DNA of 5,434 nucleotides from an uncultured Bacteroidota bacterium (lineage in GTDB: Bacteria; Bacteroidota; Bacteroidia; 2-12-FULL-35-15): positions 1-5,434 of the forward strand of contig CAISYK010000136.1 of assembly GCA_903889605.1 (NCBI GenBank), given 5' to 3'. Of this stretch, positions 1 to 5,233 are shown piece after piece. A program made the translations under genes and the position numbers. Each line of letters begins with the position of its first letter. Position 1 is the stretch's first letter. The notes under the pieces are model-generated. The model did not search any database. It had not been told where the DNA came from and saw nothing but the letters and a program-made list of their open reading frames with translations.

Positions 1-49
1 AGATGGTAAAAAATATTCTGAAAATGGGTATTTTAATTTGGTTCGTTAA
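1..49 (+). CDS. 3' end of an upstream T9SS type B (CHU_C) protein, partial
   Basis: Only the last 15 full codons and the TAA stop (47-49) are inside the window; the reading frame starts at base 2. They encode DGKKYSENGYFNLVR. This is nearly the same as the end of the main protein, DGKKYSEKGFFNLVR, which is the last beta-strand of its CHU_C sorting domain. At DNA level 44 of 49 bases match positions 4908-4956; two of the five differences change a residue and three are silent. The gene is therefore very probably a paralogue of the 403-4956 gene, exported by the type IX secretion system and lying directly upstream in the same direction. Its N-terminal part and domain content cannot be seen. Confidence 0.8.
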   Translation, partial: DGKKYSENGYFNLVR

Positions 50-402
50 AAACAGTAATTTTCTGCGACCTAAAAGTTTTTTTATCCAAAATTTATTCTT
101 TTTCGTTTATGCAACTTTTATTTTTTTTTTACATCTTGCAGTAAATAGTAAAACATTATTTAAAAATTTTACTTTTTAAATCTGGTTTATTGCTTTTAAA
201 TATTTTTTTATTTTTTTGCCTCCGCCAAGGACTGATTGCTTGTAAGATTGTGGATTAGTTTGCTGTATTAGCCTTTAATCTGACATGTATTTTTAGTTAT
301 TACTGCTGCATTAGTATCGGGTTTGTTTATGAAACATTCTCTATAAGTATAACATCAATACTTTTTTTACATTAAAAATGGGAATACTTAATCCTAATTA
401 AA
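50..402. other. AT-rich intergenic region, 353 nt, no gene recognised
   Basis: This gap separates the two T9SS-cargo genes. It is very T-rich on the + strand, with a run of ten T at 121-130 and further T runs near 77-83 and 205-217. A less AT-rich patch lies around 218-242. I see no tRNA, no convincing ORF, no insertion-sequence ends and no strong GC-rich terminator hairpin. A weak 7-bp inverted repeat (147-153 with 167-173) is followed by only four T. The size and composition suggest that the main gene has its own promoter here rather than being tightly co-transcribed with the upstream gene. Confidence 0.6.
322..351 (+). promoter_or_regulatory. Weak candidate Bacteroidota promoter for the main gene
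   Basis: TTTG at 322-325 is followed after 18 nt by TAAGTATA at 344-351, which keeps the TA and part of the rest of the Bacteroidota -7 consensus TAnnTTTG but misses two of its six fixed positions. Transcription would start near 355-360, giving a leader of about 45 nt. A 13-nt dyad (TGTTT, ATG, AAACA; 324-336) overlaps the -33 box and could be an operator or chance. AT-rich DNA gives many such matches, so this is only the best candidate I could find in the gap. Confidence 0.25.
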
Positions 403-456
403 ATGAAAAAAATATTTTCCATCGTCTTTTTATTCTTATCAATTATTGCATCCGCT
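403..456 (+). other. Sec signal peptide of the main protein (residues 1-18)
   Basis: The segment has Lys-Lys at positions 2-3, a hydrophobic core of Ile, Phe, Val and Leu, and a small-residue cleavage site Ala-Ser-Ala followed by Gln-Asn. The mature protein would begin at Gln19, a common first residue in exported Bacteroidota proteins. There is no lipobox cysteine, so it is not a lipoprotein. Export by Sec to the periplasm is the expected first step before T9SS passage. Confidence 0.9.
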
Positions 457-3400
457 CAAAATCGCTTAGGCGGGACGAAGATTGACAATCCTGTTAAATT
501 TAGTGGGTTTATTGGTCATAAAGATCAAGTTCCGACAGGCGAAATGGCAAAAAGTTTGTCATTTGATAAACTAAAAGAAACCTGTCAATTTTTTGGAGGT
601 GATACGTTGGATGGTTTTGATTTTGAAAAACATTCAAAGCAGTCATTTGACGAAGGGATAAAGCTTTTGTTGGAATATAAAAGCAGGATGCTTAGTTGTC
701 AAATTGAATTTGTGAAAAATAAATTTCACTTGAACATTATTCCAAAATTTGAAAAGGAAAACAACTACAAGATGCCGGTATTGCCCCCTTCGGTTTTATC
801 AAGCGGTTGTAATAACATGGATTTTGAGGATGGTAATTTAGGCGGGTGGACTGTTGCCAGCGGAAAAAACCAAAATTCAAACCTGCCTTTAACAATAATG
901 GGAGCGGCACTTGTTTCGACCAATGAGGATATTTTCAGCTGTAATGATGTAAACATAATTAATAATCTATATGGAATTGATGCAATAGGTCTTCCTGGTC
1001 TTGATCCTCTCGGTGGAAGCACCTCTGTACGCCTTGGAGGTGTTAGCATAAATATTGGTGAAGCTTATTCTGCTTGGCAGGGGTGTGTTGGTAGTCATTG
1101 GAGTTATAGCAATTCAAATGGGGAGATAATTTCAAAAACTGTTGCTGTTACTGCTGCAAATGCATTAATGTCGTACGACTACGAAGTTGTATTAAATGAC
1201 GGCGGGCACATTAATGGTGAGCAGCCATATTTTCACGTTTTTATTACTAATCTCTCTGGTACAGTCCTTTCAACTTGCACCGAATACTACGTTCAGGCTG
1301 TTGCCGGTTCACCTCCGTCTGGTTTTACAAATTCAGGATTTGTAAATTCTTATGACAACAGTGTCATTTATTCAAAACCATGGACTTCAAACAGCATTAA
1401 TTTAACGCCATACATTGGGCAAAATGTAATCGTTTCATTTGTTTCTGCAGGATGCATATACGCTGCGCATTTTTCATATGCTTATGTTGATGCTTTTTGC
1501 GGACCTGTCGAAATAATCGCTTCAGACACAACGCCATGTTTAGGGACAAACGTTACATTAACAGCTCCAAGTGTCCAAAATGGGTCATATGTTTGGACAG
1601 GGCCTGGTATTTCAGGAAGCAATACAATTCAAACTATAACAGTTACAGCCACTGGTACATACACTGTTACCATTACTCCATCGCAAGGTGCCGGCTGTGC
1701 TTATTCGATTACCAAACTATTAACGTTTAAACCACTGCCAACGGCATTAATAACTCCAACGCCGGTTGAAATTTGTGCCGGAGGTACCTTGACTTTAAAT
1801 ACCATTCTTGCAGGTGGTTCTGGAGTTTATTCTTCCACAATATGGACTGGAGCAGGAGCAGGAAGTCTGTCTGCAGCAAACATAATAAGTCCTTCTTTCA
1901 CCAATTCTACAGCAGGTTCATACCCTTTAACATTTACTGTAACTGACAATAAAGGATGTGTCGGTATTGCCGACACTGTTGTAATAGTAAATGGAAATCC
2001 TACTGCATCAATTACTCCCAATCCGGCGTCTACTTGTGTCGATGTTGTTTTGGCATTAAATGGGAATCCTGCCGGAGGTTCCGGGGTATACTCTTCAAGT
2101 GTTTGGACTGGTGCTGGTGCGACTAGTTTGTCTGCAGCAAACATTGCAAATCCCAATTTTGTAAATTCAACAGCGGGTTCTTATTCATTAACTTATACTG
2201 TTACTGATAATAAAGGATGTATAGGCACGGCAAACACAGCAATTACTGTTAATCCAAAACCTACACCTGTAATTTCAGCAAGCGGTACAGTTACTTTTTG
2301 TTTTGGCGACAGCGTTACTCTTGATGCAGGTGCAGGTTATAGCGTTTATTCATGGAGTAATGGGGAGGTTTCTCAAACTATTAATGCTGAAAATTCCGGA
2401 AATTATAATGTAACGGTTACTGATGTTAACGGATGCATCGATTCCACAGCATCTTCAATAGCAGTGACTGTAAATCCAATTCCAACATTATTAATTACTT
2501 TCGGTTCAACAACGATTTGTGCAGGAGCAGCCCTAACTTTTGATGCCGGATCTGGATACACAACTTATGCATGGAGCAACGGTGCTTCTGCTCAAACTAC
2601 CAATGATACTGCCTCAGGGATTTATTCTGTAACCGTAACCGATAATAATGGCTGCATAGGATTTGCTGATACATCAATAACTGTAACCATACATCCCAAT
2701 CCAATTCCAATAATAATATCTAGCACCACTACATCTTTTTGTTTCGGAGACAGCGTTATTCTTGATGCGGGATTAGGTTACAGCACCTATTCATGGAGCA
2801 ACGGAGCAGGTTCACAAACTATTAATATAAATACTTCAGGAACTTTCTGGGTTACAGTAGTAGATACCAATGGTTGTACAGGTTCCTCGGTCGGTAACGT
2901 ATTAGTTACAGCAGCCCCTTTTGATGATGCTTCTTTTATATATTCGTCATCAACATATTGTCAATCCGGTATCAATCCAGCACCAGCATTAACTGGTTTG
3001 CCGGGCGGTACATTTTCATCCATCCCGGCAGGTTTATCCATTAATGCTTCAACAGGTATAATAAGCCTTTCCGCGAGTTCTTTGGGTACATATACTATTT
3101 CGTATACAACAAATGGTTTATGTCCGAATACAAGTTCCGTGACTATTACTATTACAAATAATACCCCTTCCGCTGTTTTCAGCTATTTAAGCCTTTCATT
3201 CTGTCAAAATGGTATTAATCCTTTACCTATTTTTAGTGCGGGAGCAAGTGCGGGTCTGTTTTCAAACACACCTTCTGGTTTAGTATTTGCGGATATTAAT
3301 ACAGGTGAAATTGATCTTTCTTCCAGCATACCAGGTACCTATACAATTATTAATGCTATTCCGGCAATTGGAACATGCAGTGCTGTAAATGCAACAACTA

Positions 3401-4956
3401 CCATTATTATAACTCCTGCCGCAGATGCTTCTTTTACATACCCGTCTTCCAGTTTTTGTACATCAGGAGCTGATCCTACCCCAACTATTTATGGTGAGCC
3501 AGGAGGCAGTTTTTCTTCAACCCCAAATGGGTTAACAATTAATCCGTCAACAGGAACAATTAATTTAGCTGGGAGCTCCACGGGTATGTATATTTTAAGT
3601 TATTCAACATTTGGACCTTGTCCTAATTCAAGTTCTATTATACTCTCCATAACGGATAATAATCCTTCATCAAATTTTAGTTATAACGGCGCTTCATTTT
3701 GCCAAAACGGGACTAACCCAATTCCTGTTTACAATCCAGGTTCAAGCGGGGGATTATTTTCTTCAGTACCTTCTGGTTTAGTTTTTGTAAATATTAATAC
3801 CGGAGAAGTCGATTTGGCTTCAAGTTCGCCGGGAACCTATACCGTTACAAATACTATTCCCTCAAGCGGGACCTGCCTTGCATCGTTTAATTCAACCTCA
3901 GTTATTATTAAACCAGCTCCTATTATTACATCTGTTTCGGGTTTGCAGATCGGCTGCAATAATACTACTAATACAATTATATTTGCAAGCTCGATGCCTG
4001 GCACAACGGTTTCCTGGACTGTATTTCAAATAGCTTTGTCTGGAGCTTCGTCAGGAACGGGGCCTGTTATCAATCAAACATTAACTCTAACCGGAACCAG
4101 CCAGGGAAGTGTTTCATATACAATTACATCCAATGCCGGCGGATGTTCTGGAATTCCATTGGTAATTCCCATTATAGTAAATCCCTTACCAGTTGCTGAT
4201 ACGTCTTCAGTAATATTTACACCGGCAAACTGCGGCGGCGCTTCAGGCGCAATATCAGGTTTGACAATGGTTTCTGGGCAGGCGCCGTTTCAATATGAAT
4301 GGAGAGACTCTTCTGGTAATATTGCAGGCACTAATATCGATTTGAGTAATGCGTTACCGGGCAGCTACACTTTAACTGCAGCAGATGCTAATGGATGTTC
4401 AATTATTGCAGGAACATTTACAATAAACTCAACAGCATGGGTATCAGCGGCCTTTACTTTAAATACTGTTACCGGAGAGTCTCCTTTAACAGTTAATTTT
4501 ACAAACGGCAGCACTGGCGCCGCAAATTACTTGTGGAAATTTGGAACAGGCGATTCTTCTAATGCGGTTAATCCAACTTATGTGTATCTTCCTCTTGGTA
4601 ATTTTACTGTTTGTTTGATTGCAAACAATGCTGTTGGTTGTTATGACACAGCTTGCTCTGCAATTGACATTTACCTTAATTCTGTATTTATTATACCGAA
4701 CATATTTACACCTAATGGTGATAACATTAATGACGTTTTTTCTGTTATTGGTGTTGGTTTAACAAAACTGGATGCCGAAATTTACAATCGCTGGGGACAG
4801 AAAGAAGTTGAGTGGCACACCACCCATGGAGGATGGGATGGACGCAGCACCAGCGGTGTTCCCGTTTCTGAAGGCACATACTATTACATAATTGCAGCAG
4901 AAGGGATAGATGGTAAAAAATATTCTGAAAAAGGTTTTTTTAATTTAGTTCGATAA
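403..4956 (+). CDS. Giant multidomain T9SS type B secreted/surface protein with Ig-like, PKD and SprB-type repeats
   Basis: A complete 1517-residue protein. It starts with a lipid-free signal peptide (1-18, cut after ASA). Next come an unassigned segment (19-135), a beta-sandwich domain (136-366), an Ig-like domain (367-446), repeats A1-A2 (447-620), B1-B3 (621-839) and C1-D1-C2-D2 (840-1172), a PKD-like domain (1173-1263), a SprB-type repeat (1264-1345), a PKD domain (1346-1427) and a CHU_C sorting domain (1428-1517). Known for the family: CHU_C proteins cross the outer membrane through the type IX secretion system and are released or held at the surface, many as adhesins or gliding-associated proteins. 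Inferred: a long rod-like adhesin or matrix protein; the ligand is unknown and no catalytic motif was seen. The ATG at 403 is chosen because the signal peptide begins there. The context TAATTAAAATG has no Shine-Dalgarno sequence, as usual in this phylum. The upstream gene is a likely paralogue. No frameshift is visible. Confidence 0.95.
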   Translation: MKKIFSIVFLFLSIIASAQNRLGGTKIDNPVKFSGFIGHKDQVPTGEMAKSLSFDKLKETCQFFGGDTLDGFDFEKHSKQSFDEGIKLLLEYKSRMLSCQIEFVKNKFHLNIIPKFEKENNYKMPVLPPSVLSSGCNNMDFEDGNLGGWTVASGKNQNSNLPLTIMGAALVSTNEDIFSCNDVNIINNLYGIDAIGLPGLDPLGGSTSVRLGGVSINIGEAYSAWQGCVGSHWSYSNSNGEIISKTVAVTAANALMSYDYEVVLNDGGHINGEQPYFHVFITNLSGTVLSTCTEYYVQAVAGSPPSGFTNSGFVNSYDNSVIYSKPWTSNSINLTPYIGQNVIVSFVSAGCIYAAHFSYAYVDAFCGPVEIIASDTTPCLGTNVTLTAPSVQNGSYVWTGPGISGSNTIQTITVTATGTYTVTITPSQGAGCAYSITKLLTFKPLPTALITPTPVEICAGGTLTLNTILAGGSGVYSSTIWTGAGAGSLSAANIISPSFTNSTAGSYPLTFTVTDNKGCVGIADTVVIVNGNPTASITPNPASTCVDVVLALNGNPAGGSGVYSSSVWTGAGATSLSAANIANPNFVNSTAGSYSLTYTVTDNKGCIGTANTAITVNPKPTPVISASGTVTFCFGDSVTLDAGAGYSVYSWSNGEVSQTINAENSGNYNVTVTDVNGCIDSTASSIAVTVNPIPTLLITFGSTTICAGAALTFDAGSGYTTYAWSNGASAQTTNDTASGIYSVTVTDNNGCIGFADTSITVTIHPNPIPIIISSTTTSFCFGDSVILDAGLGYSTYSWSNGAGSQTININTSGTFWVTVVDTNGCTGSSVGNVLVTAAPFDDASFIYSSSTYCQSGINPAPALTGLPGGTFSSIPAGLSINASTGIISLSASSLGTYTISYTTNGLCPNTSSVTITITNNTPSAVFSYLSLSFCQNGINPLPIFSAGASAGLFSNTPSGLVFADINTGEIDLSSSIPGTYTIINAIPAIGTCSAVNATTTIIITPAADASFTYPSSSFCTSGADPTPTIYGEPGGSFSSTPNGLTINPSTGTINLAGSSTGMYILSYSTFGPCPNSSSIILSITDNNPSSNFSYNGASFCQNGTNPIPVYNPGSSGGLFSSVPSGLVFVNINTGEVDLASSSPGTYTVTNTIPSSGTCLASFNSTSVIIKPAPIITSVSGLQIGCNNTTNTIIFASSMPGTTVSWTVFQIALSGASSGTGPVINQTLTLTGTSQGSVSYTITSNAGGCSGIPLVIPIIVNPLPVADTSSVIFTPANCGGASGAISGLTMVSGQAPFQYEWRDSSGNIAGTNIDLSNALPGSYTLTAADANGCSIIAGTFTINSTAWVSAAFTLNTVTGESPLTVNFTNGSTGAANYLWKFGTGDSSNAVNPTYVYLPLGNFTVCLIANNAVGCYDTACSAIDIYLNSVFIIPNIFTPNGDNINDVFSVIGVGLTKLDAEIYNRWGQKEVEWHTTHGGWDGRSTSGVPVSEGTYYYIIAAEGIDGKKYSEKGFFNLVR
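457..807 (+). other. Unassigned N-terminal segment (residues 19-135)
   Basis: I do not recognise this segment. It is rich in Lys, Phe and Glu/Asp, unlike the Ser/Thr/Gly/Asn-rich repeats that follow. Residues about 75-106 look helical and amphipathic, with Lys-rich stretches on both sides of Cys99. It has two cysteines, Cys61 and Cys99, which could pair. A Pro-rich link (VLPPS, 126-130) leads into the next domain. It could be a small folded cap or an interaction segment; no function is claimed. Confidence 0.45.
808..1500 (+). other. Beta-sandwich (jelly-roll-like) domain, residues 136-366
   Basis: The domain opens with a Cys-Asn-Asn-x-Asp-Phe-Glu-x-Gly-x-x-x-Gly-Trp motif (136-149), which I recognise as the start of a module common near the N-terminus of large Bacteroidota CHU_C proteins. 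Other typical parts are SVRLGG (208-213), a Tyr-rich core strand (258-264), HINGEQPYFHVFI (269-281), Cys292 before Tyr-Tyr, LTPYIGQNV (334-342), and the closing HFSYAYVDAFC (356-366). The alternating hydrophobic pattern fits a lectin- or MAM-like beta-sandwich that could bind carbohydrate or protein; that fold and role are inferred. It holds six cysteines (136, 180, 228, 292, 351, 366). Confidence 0.6.
1501..1740 (+). other. Single Ig-like domain, residues 367-446
   Basis: This is the first of the series of Ig-like modules. It shows Cys379 in an early strand (TPCLGTNVTLTA), the core Trp398 in VWTGPG, the closing strand pattern GTYTVTI (418-424) and Cys432. It ends in a Pro-rich linker, FKPLP, like the VNPxP linkers between the later domains. 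It is similar in plan to the A repeats but shorter and not close enough to be grouped with them. Confidence 0.7.
1741..2262 (+). repeat. Tandem Ig-like repeats A1 and A2 (87 residues each)
   Basis: A1 is 447-533 (bases 1741-2001) and A2 is 534-620 (2002-2262). They are the same length, align without gaps and share 57 of 87 residues by my hand alignment. The conserved core runs AGGSGVYSS, WTGAGA, SLSAANI and NSTAGSY, and ends TVTDNKGC. A 16-nt exact DNA repeat (1868-1883 and 2129-2144) is spaced exactly 261 nt apart, one unit. This indicates a fairly recent in-frame duplication of one domain. Each unit has two cysteines 61 residues apart. Confidence 0.85.
2263..2919 (+). repeat. Three tandem Ig-like repeats B1-B3 (74, 73 and 72 residues)
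   Basis: B1 is residues 621-694 (2263-2484), B2 is 695-767 (2485-2703) and B3 is 768-839 (2704-2919). Each has a Cys near the start (CFGDSV or CAGAAL), a DAGxGY turn, the YxWSNG strand around the core Trp, a Gln-Thr pair, a short acidic/Asn turn with Ser-Gly, then a VTVxDxNGC strand. This is the common Bacteroidota Ig-like type with WSNG and DxNGC motifs. Cysteines are 45 residues apart in all three units. B1 and B3 look closer to each other than to B2 at their start (TxxFCFGDSV). Confidence 0.85.
2920..3918 (+). repeat. Higher-order duplication (C1-D1)(C2-D2), about 500 nt per unit
   Basis: Four related domains alternate: C1 840-920, D1 921-1006, C2 1007-1086, D2 1087-1172. All share a core of S-x-x-CQ/CT-x-G-x-x-P-x-P, then a GxFS strand, P-x-GL, an Asn-x-x-TG-x-I/V-x-L turn and GTY/GMY. 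The long-range partners match better than the neighbours: C1 with C2 about 56% and D1 with D2 about 60% by hand alignment. The duplicated unit was therefore the pair C-D (bases 2920-3420 and 3421-3918), after an older C/D split. Cys spacing is 54 in both C units and 58 in both D units. Fold and ligand are not known; a beta-sandwich is likely. Confidence 0.8.
3919..4191 (+). other. PKD-like domain, residues 1173-1263
   Basis: The segment carries the pattern VSWTV, SGASSGTGPVINQTLTLTG, GSVSYTI and GGCSG, and ends in the VNPLP linker. This matches my recall of the PKD-like family common in large Bacteroidota proteins (GxGxxIxxxLxxTG followed by VxYTV and a Gly-Cys-x-Gly turn). It likely acts as a spacer or adhesive module. 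Cysteines are at 1185 and 1248. Confidence 0.65.
4192..4437 (+). other. SprB-type repeat, residues 1264-1345
   Basis: The signature is Asn-Cys-Gly-Gly-Ala-Ser-Gly-Ala-Ile near the start (1276-1284), then Ala-Pro-Phe-Gln-Tyr-Glu-Trp (1294-1300), LPGSYTLTAADANGC (1318-1332) and a final strand. This is the layout of the repeats of the SprB gliding adhesin and many other T9SS cargo proteins, where a Cys-rich start is followed by PYxYxW and GxYTxxxxDxxGC. One copy in a protein does not by itself show a gliding role. Confidence 0.7.
4438..4683 (+). other. PKD domain, residues 1346-1427
   Basis: The pattern is SPLTVNFTNGS (1360-1370), NYLWKFGTGDSS (1375-1386), NPTYVY (1390-1395) and GNFTVCLIANNAVGC (1399-1413), which is the usual PKD order. 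The hallmark W-x-FGDG is changed to W-K-FGTG-D, so the first Asp of the motif is lost or moved two places on. Three cysteines (1404, 1413, 1418) break the two-per-domain rule of the preceding modules. PKD domains are beta-sandwich spacers often found just before a CHU_C domain. Confidence 0.8.
4684..4956 (+). other. C-terminal T9SS type B sorting domain (CHU_C), residues 1428-1517
   Basis: The domain shows the diagnostic IPNIFTPNGDNINDVF motif (1431-1446), the YNRWGQ strand (1461-1466), the WDG turn (1478-1480), the VSEGTYYYI strand (1488-1496) and the terminal strand GFFNLVR. Family knowledge: this domain directs cargo through the type IX secretion system of Bacteroidota and is the type B signal. 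It has no cysteine, unlike every other domain of the mature protein. Its last 16 codons, counting the stop, are almost duplicated at the left window edge. Confidence 0.95.
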
Positions 4957-5112
4957 AAAAATTATTAATTACAAATCAATAATTAAAAAAAACATACTTG
5001 TCTAAAATGTAAAATTTTAAAAAATAACTTCCCAAAAAAATACTTATCAATGAGCTTGTAGTTATACTATTATAATAAAATTTAATACGGCTGTTTTTTG
5101 ATAACATCCTTT

Positions 5113-5148
5113 GCAGTTTTTCAGACGCTTTTTCATCTCGAAAACTGC
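5113..5148. repeat. Inverted repeat 1 (GCAGTTTT / AAAACTGC)
   Basis: GCAGTTTT at 5113-5120 pairs perfectly with AAAACTGC at 5141-5148, with a 20-nt loop. A further CATC (5105-5108) and GATG (5150-5153) could add four pairs outside an asymmetric internal loop. It might stop or stabilise the transcript of the main gene, but no T run follows on the + strand. The right arm shares bases 5145-5148 with inverted repeat 2, so the two hairpins cannot form together. Confidence 0.45.
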
Positions 5149-5169
5149 TGATGTAATAATAATCAGCAG
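5145..5169. repeat. Inverted repeat 2 (CTGCTGAT, 9 nt, ATCAGCAG), possible operator
   Basis: CTGCTGAT at 5145-5152 and its exact reverse complement at 5162-5169 flank a 9-nt AT-rich spacer, giving a 25-bp dyad centred at 5157. The centre lies about 60 bp before the inferred transcription start of the 5234 gene, a distance suited to an activator site. As RNA it would be an 8-bp hairpin. On the minus strand it is followed by four T only. The function is inferred from position. Confidence 0.45.
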
Positions 5170-5180
5170 AAATACAATAA

Positions 5181-5211
5181 TTTGATTATTTAAAGTTTTG
5201 TTTTATCTTCG
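5181..5211 (+). promoter_or_regulatory. Bacteroidota -33/-7 promoter for the 5234 gene
   Basis: TTTG at 5181-5184 is followed after 19 nt by TATCTTCG at 5204-5211, one base away from the phylum's -7 consensus TAnnTTTG, with the expected spacing. Transcription would begin about 5216-5218, leaving a leader of roughly 16-18 nt before ATG at 5234. The -33 box lies inside a short palindrome (AATAAT, TTG, ATTATT; 5176-5190), which is likely chance in such AT-rich DNA. Confidence 0.65.
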
Positions 5212-5233
5212 CAATGCCCTAACTGCGTATATT

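Larger units (their letters stand above)
4957..5233. other. AT-rich intergenic region with dyads and a promoter
   Basis: The first half is A/T-rich with several A runs. It includes AT-only inverted repeats beginning three bases after the stop (4960-4966 with 4978-4984, or alternatively 4965-4971 with 4980-4986). These lack a T tract on the + strand, so they are poor intrinsic terminators. From 5113 to 5169 there are two overlapping G/C-containing dyads, and from 5181 to 5211 a promoter for the last gene. No small gene or RNA is recognised. Confidence 0.6.

Noticed and set aside
147..177. Possible terminator of the upstream gene (AGTAAAA, 13 nt, TTTTACT, then four T)
   Set aside because: The stem has a single G-C pair and a large loop, and the T tract is short; inverted repeats this weak are expected in DNA this AT-rich.
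218..242. Less AT-rich patch in the first gap, considered as a mobile-element remnant
   Set aside because: No terminal inverted repeats, target duplication or coding similarity could be seen; it is too short to support a call.
378..401. Seven-codon upstream ORF (MGILNPN) ending one base before the main start codon
   Set aside because: The position is suggestive of a leader peptide, but it is very short, has no regulatory codon bias and such ORFs arise by chance; no attenuator structure accompanies it.
765..1049. 94-codon ORF on the minus strand
   Set aside because: It lies wholly inside the main gene, has no recognisable protein features and is antisense to a conserved domain; it is a shadow of the coding frame.
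1497..1730. 77-codon ORF on the + strand in another frame
   Set aside because: It overlaps the first Ig-like domain of the main gene; its Arg/Tyr/Cys/His-rich translation is typical of an out-of-frame read.
1827..2156. 109-codon ORF on the minus strand
   Set aside because: It spans the A1-A2 repeats antisense and itself reads as a repeat only because the sense DNA is repeated.
1741..3918. Repeat block considered as a CRISPR array or non-coding tandem repeat
   Set aside because: The units are 219-500 nt, diverged, fully in frame and encode recognisable Ig-like domains; there are no short identical repeats with unique spacers.
4960..4986. AT-only stem-loops just after the stop codon of the main gene
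   Set aside because: Stems contain no G-C pairs and are followed by A rather than T on the + strand, so an intrinsic terminator is not supported.
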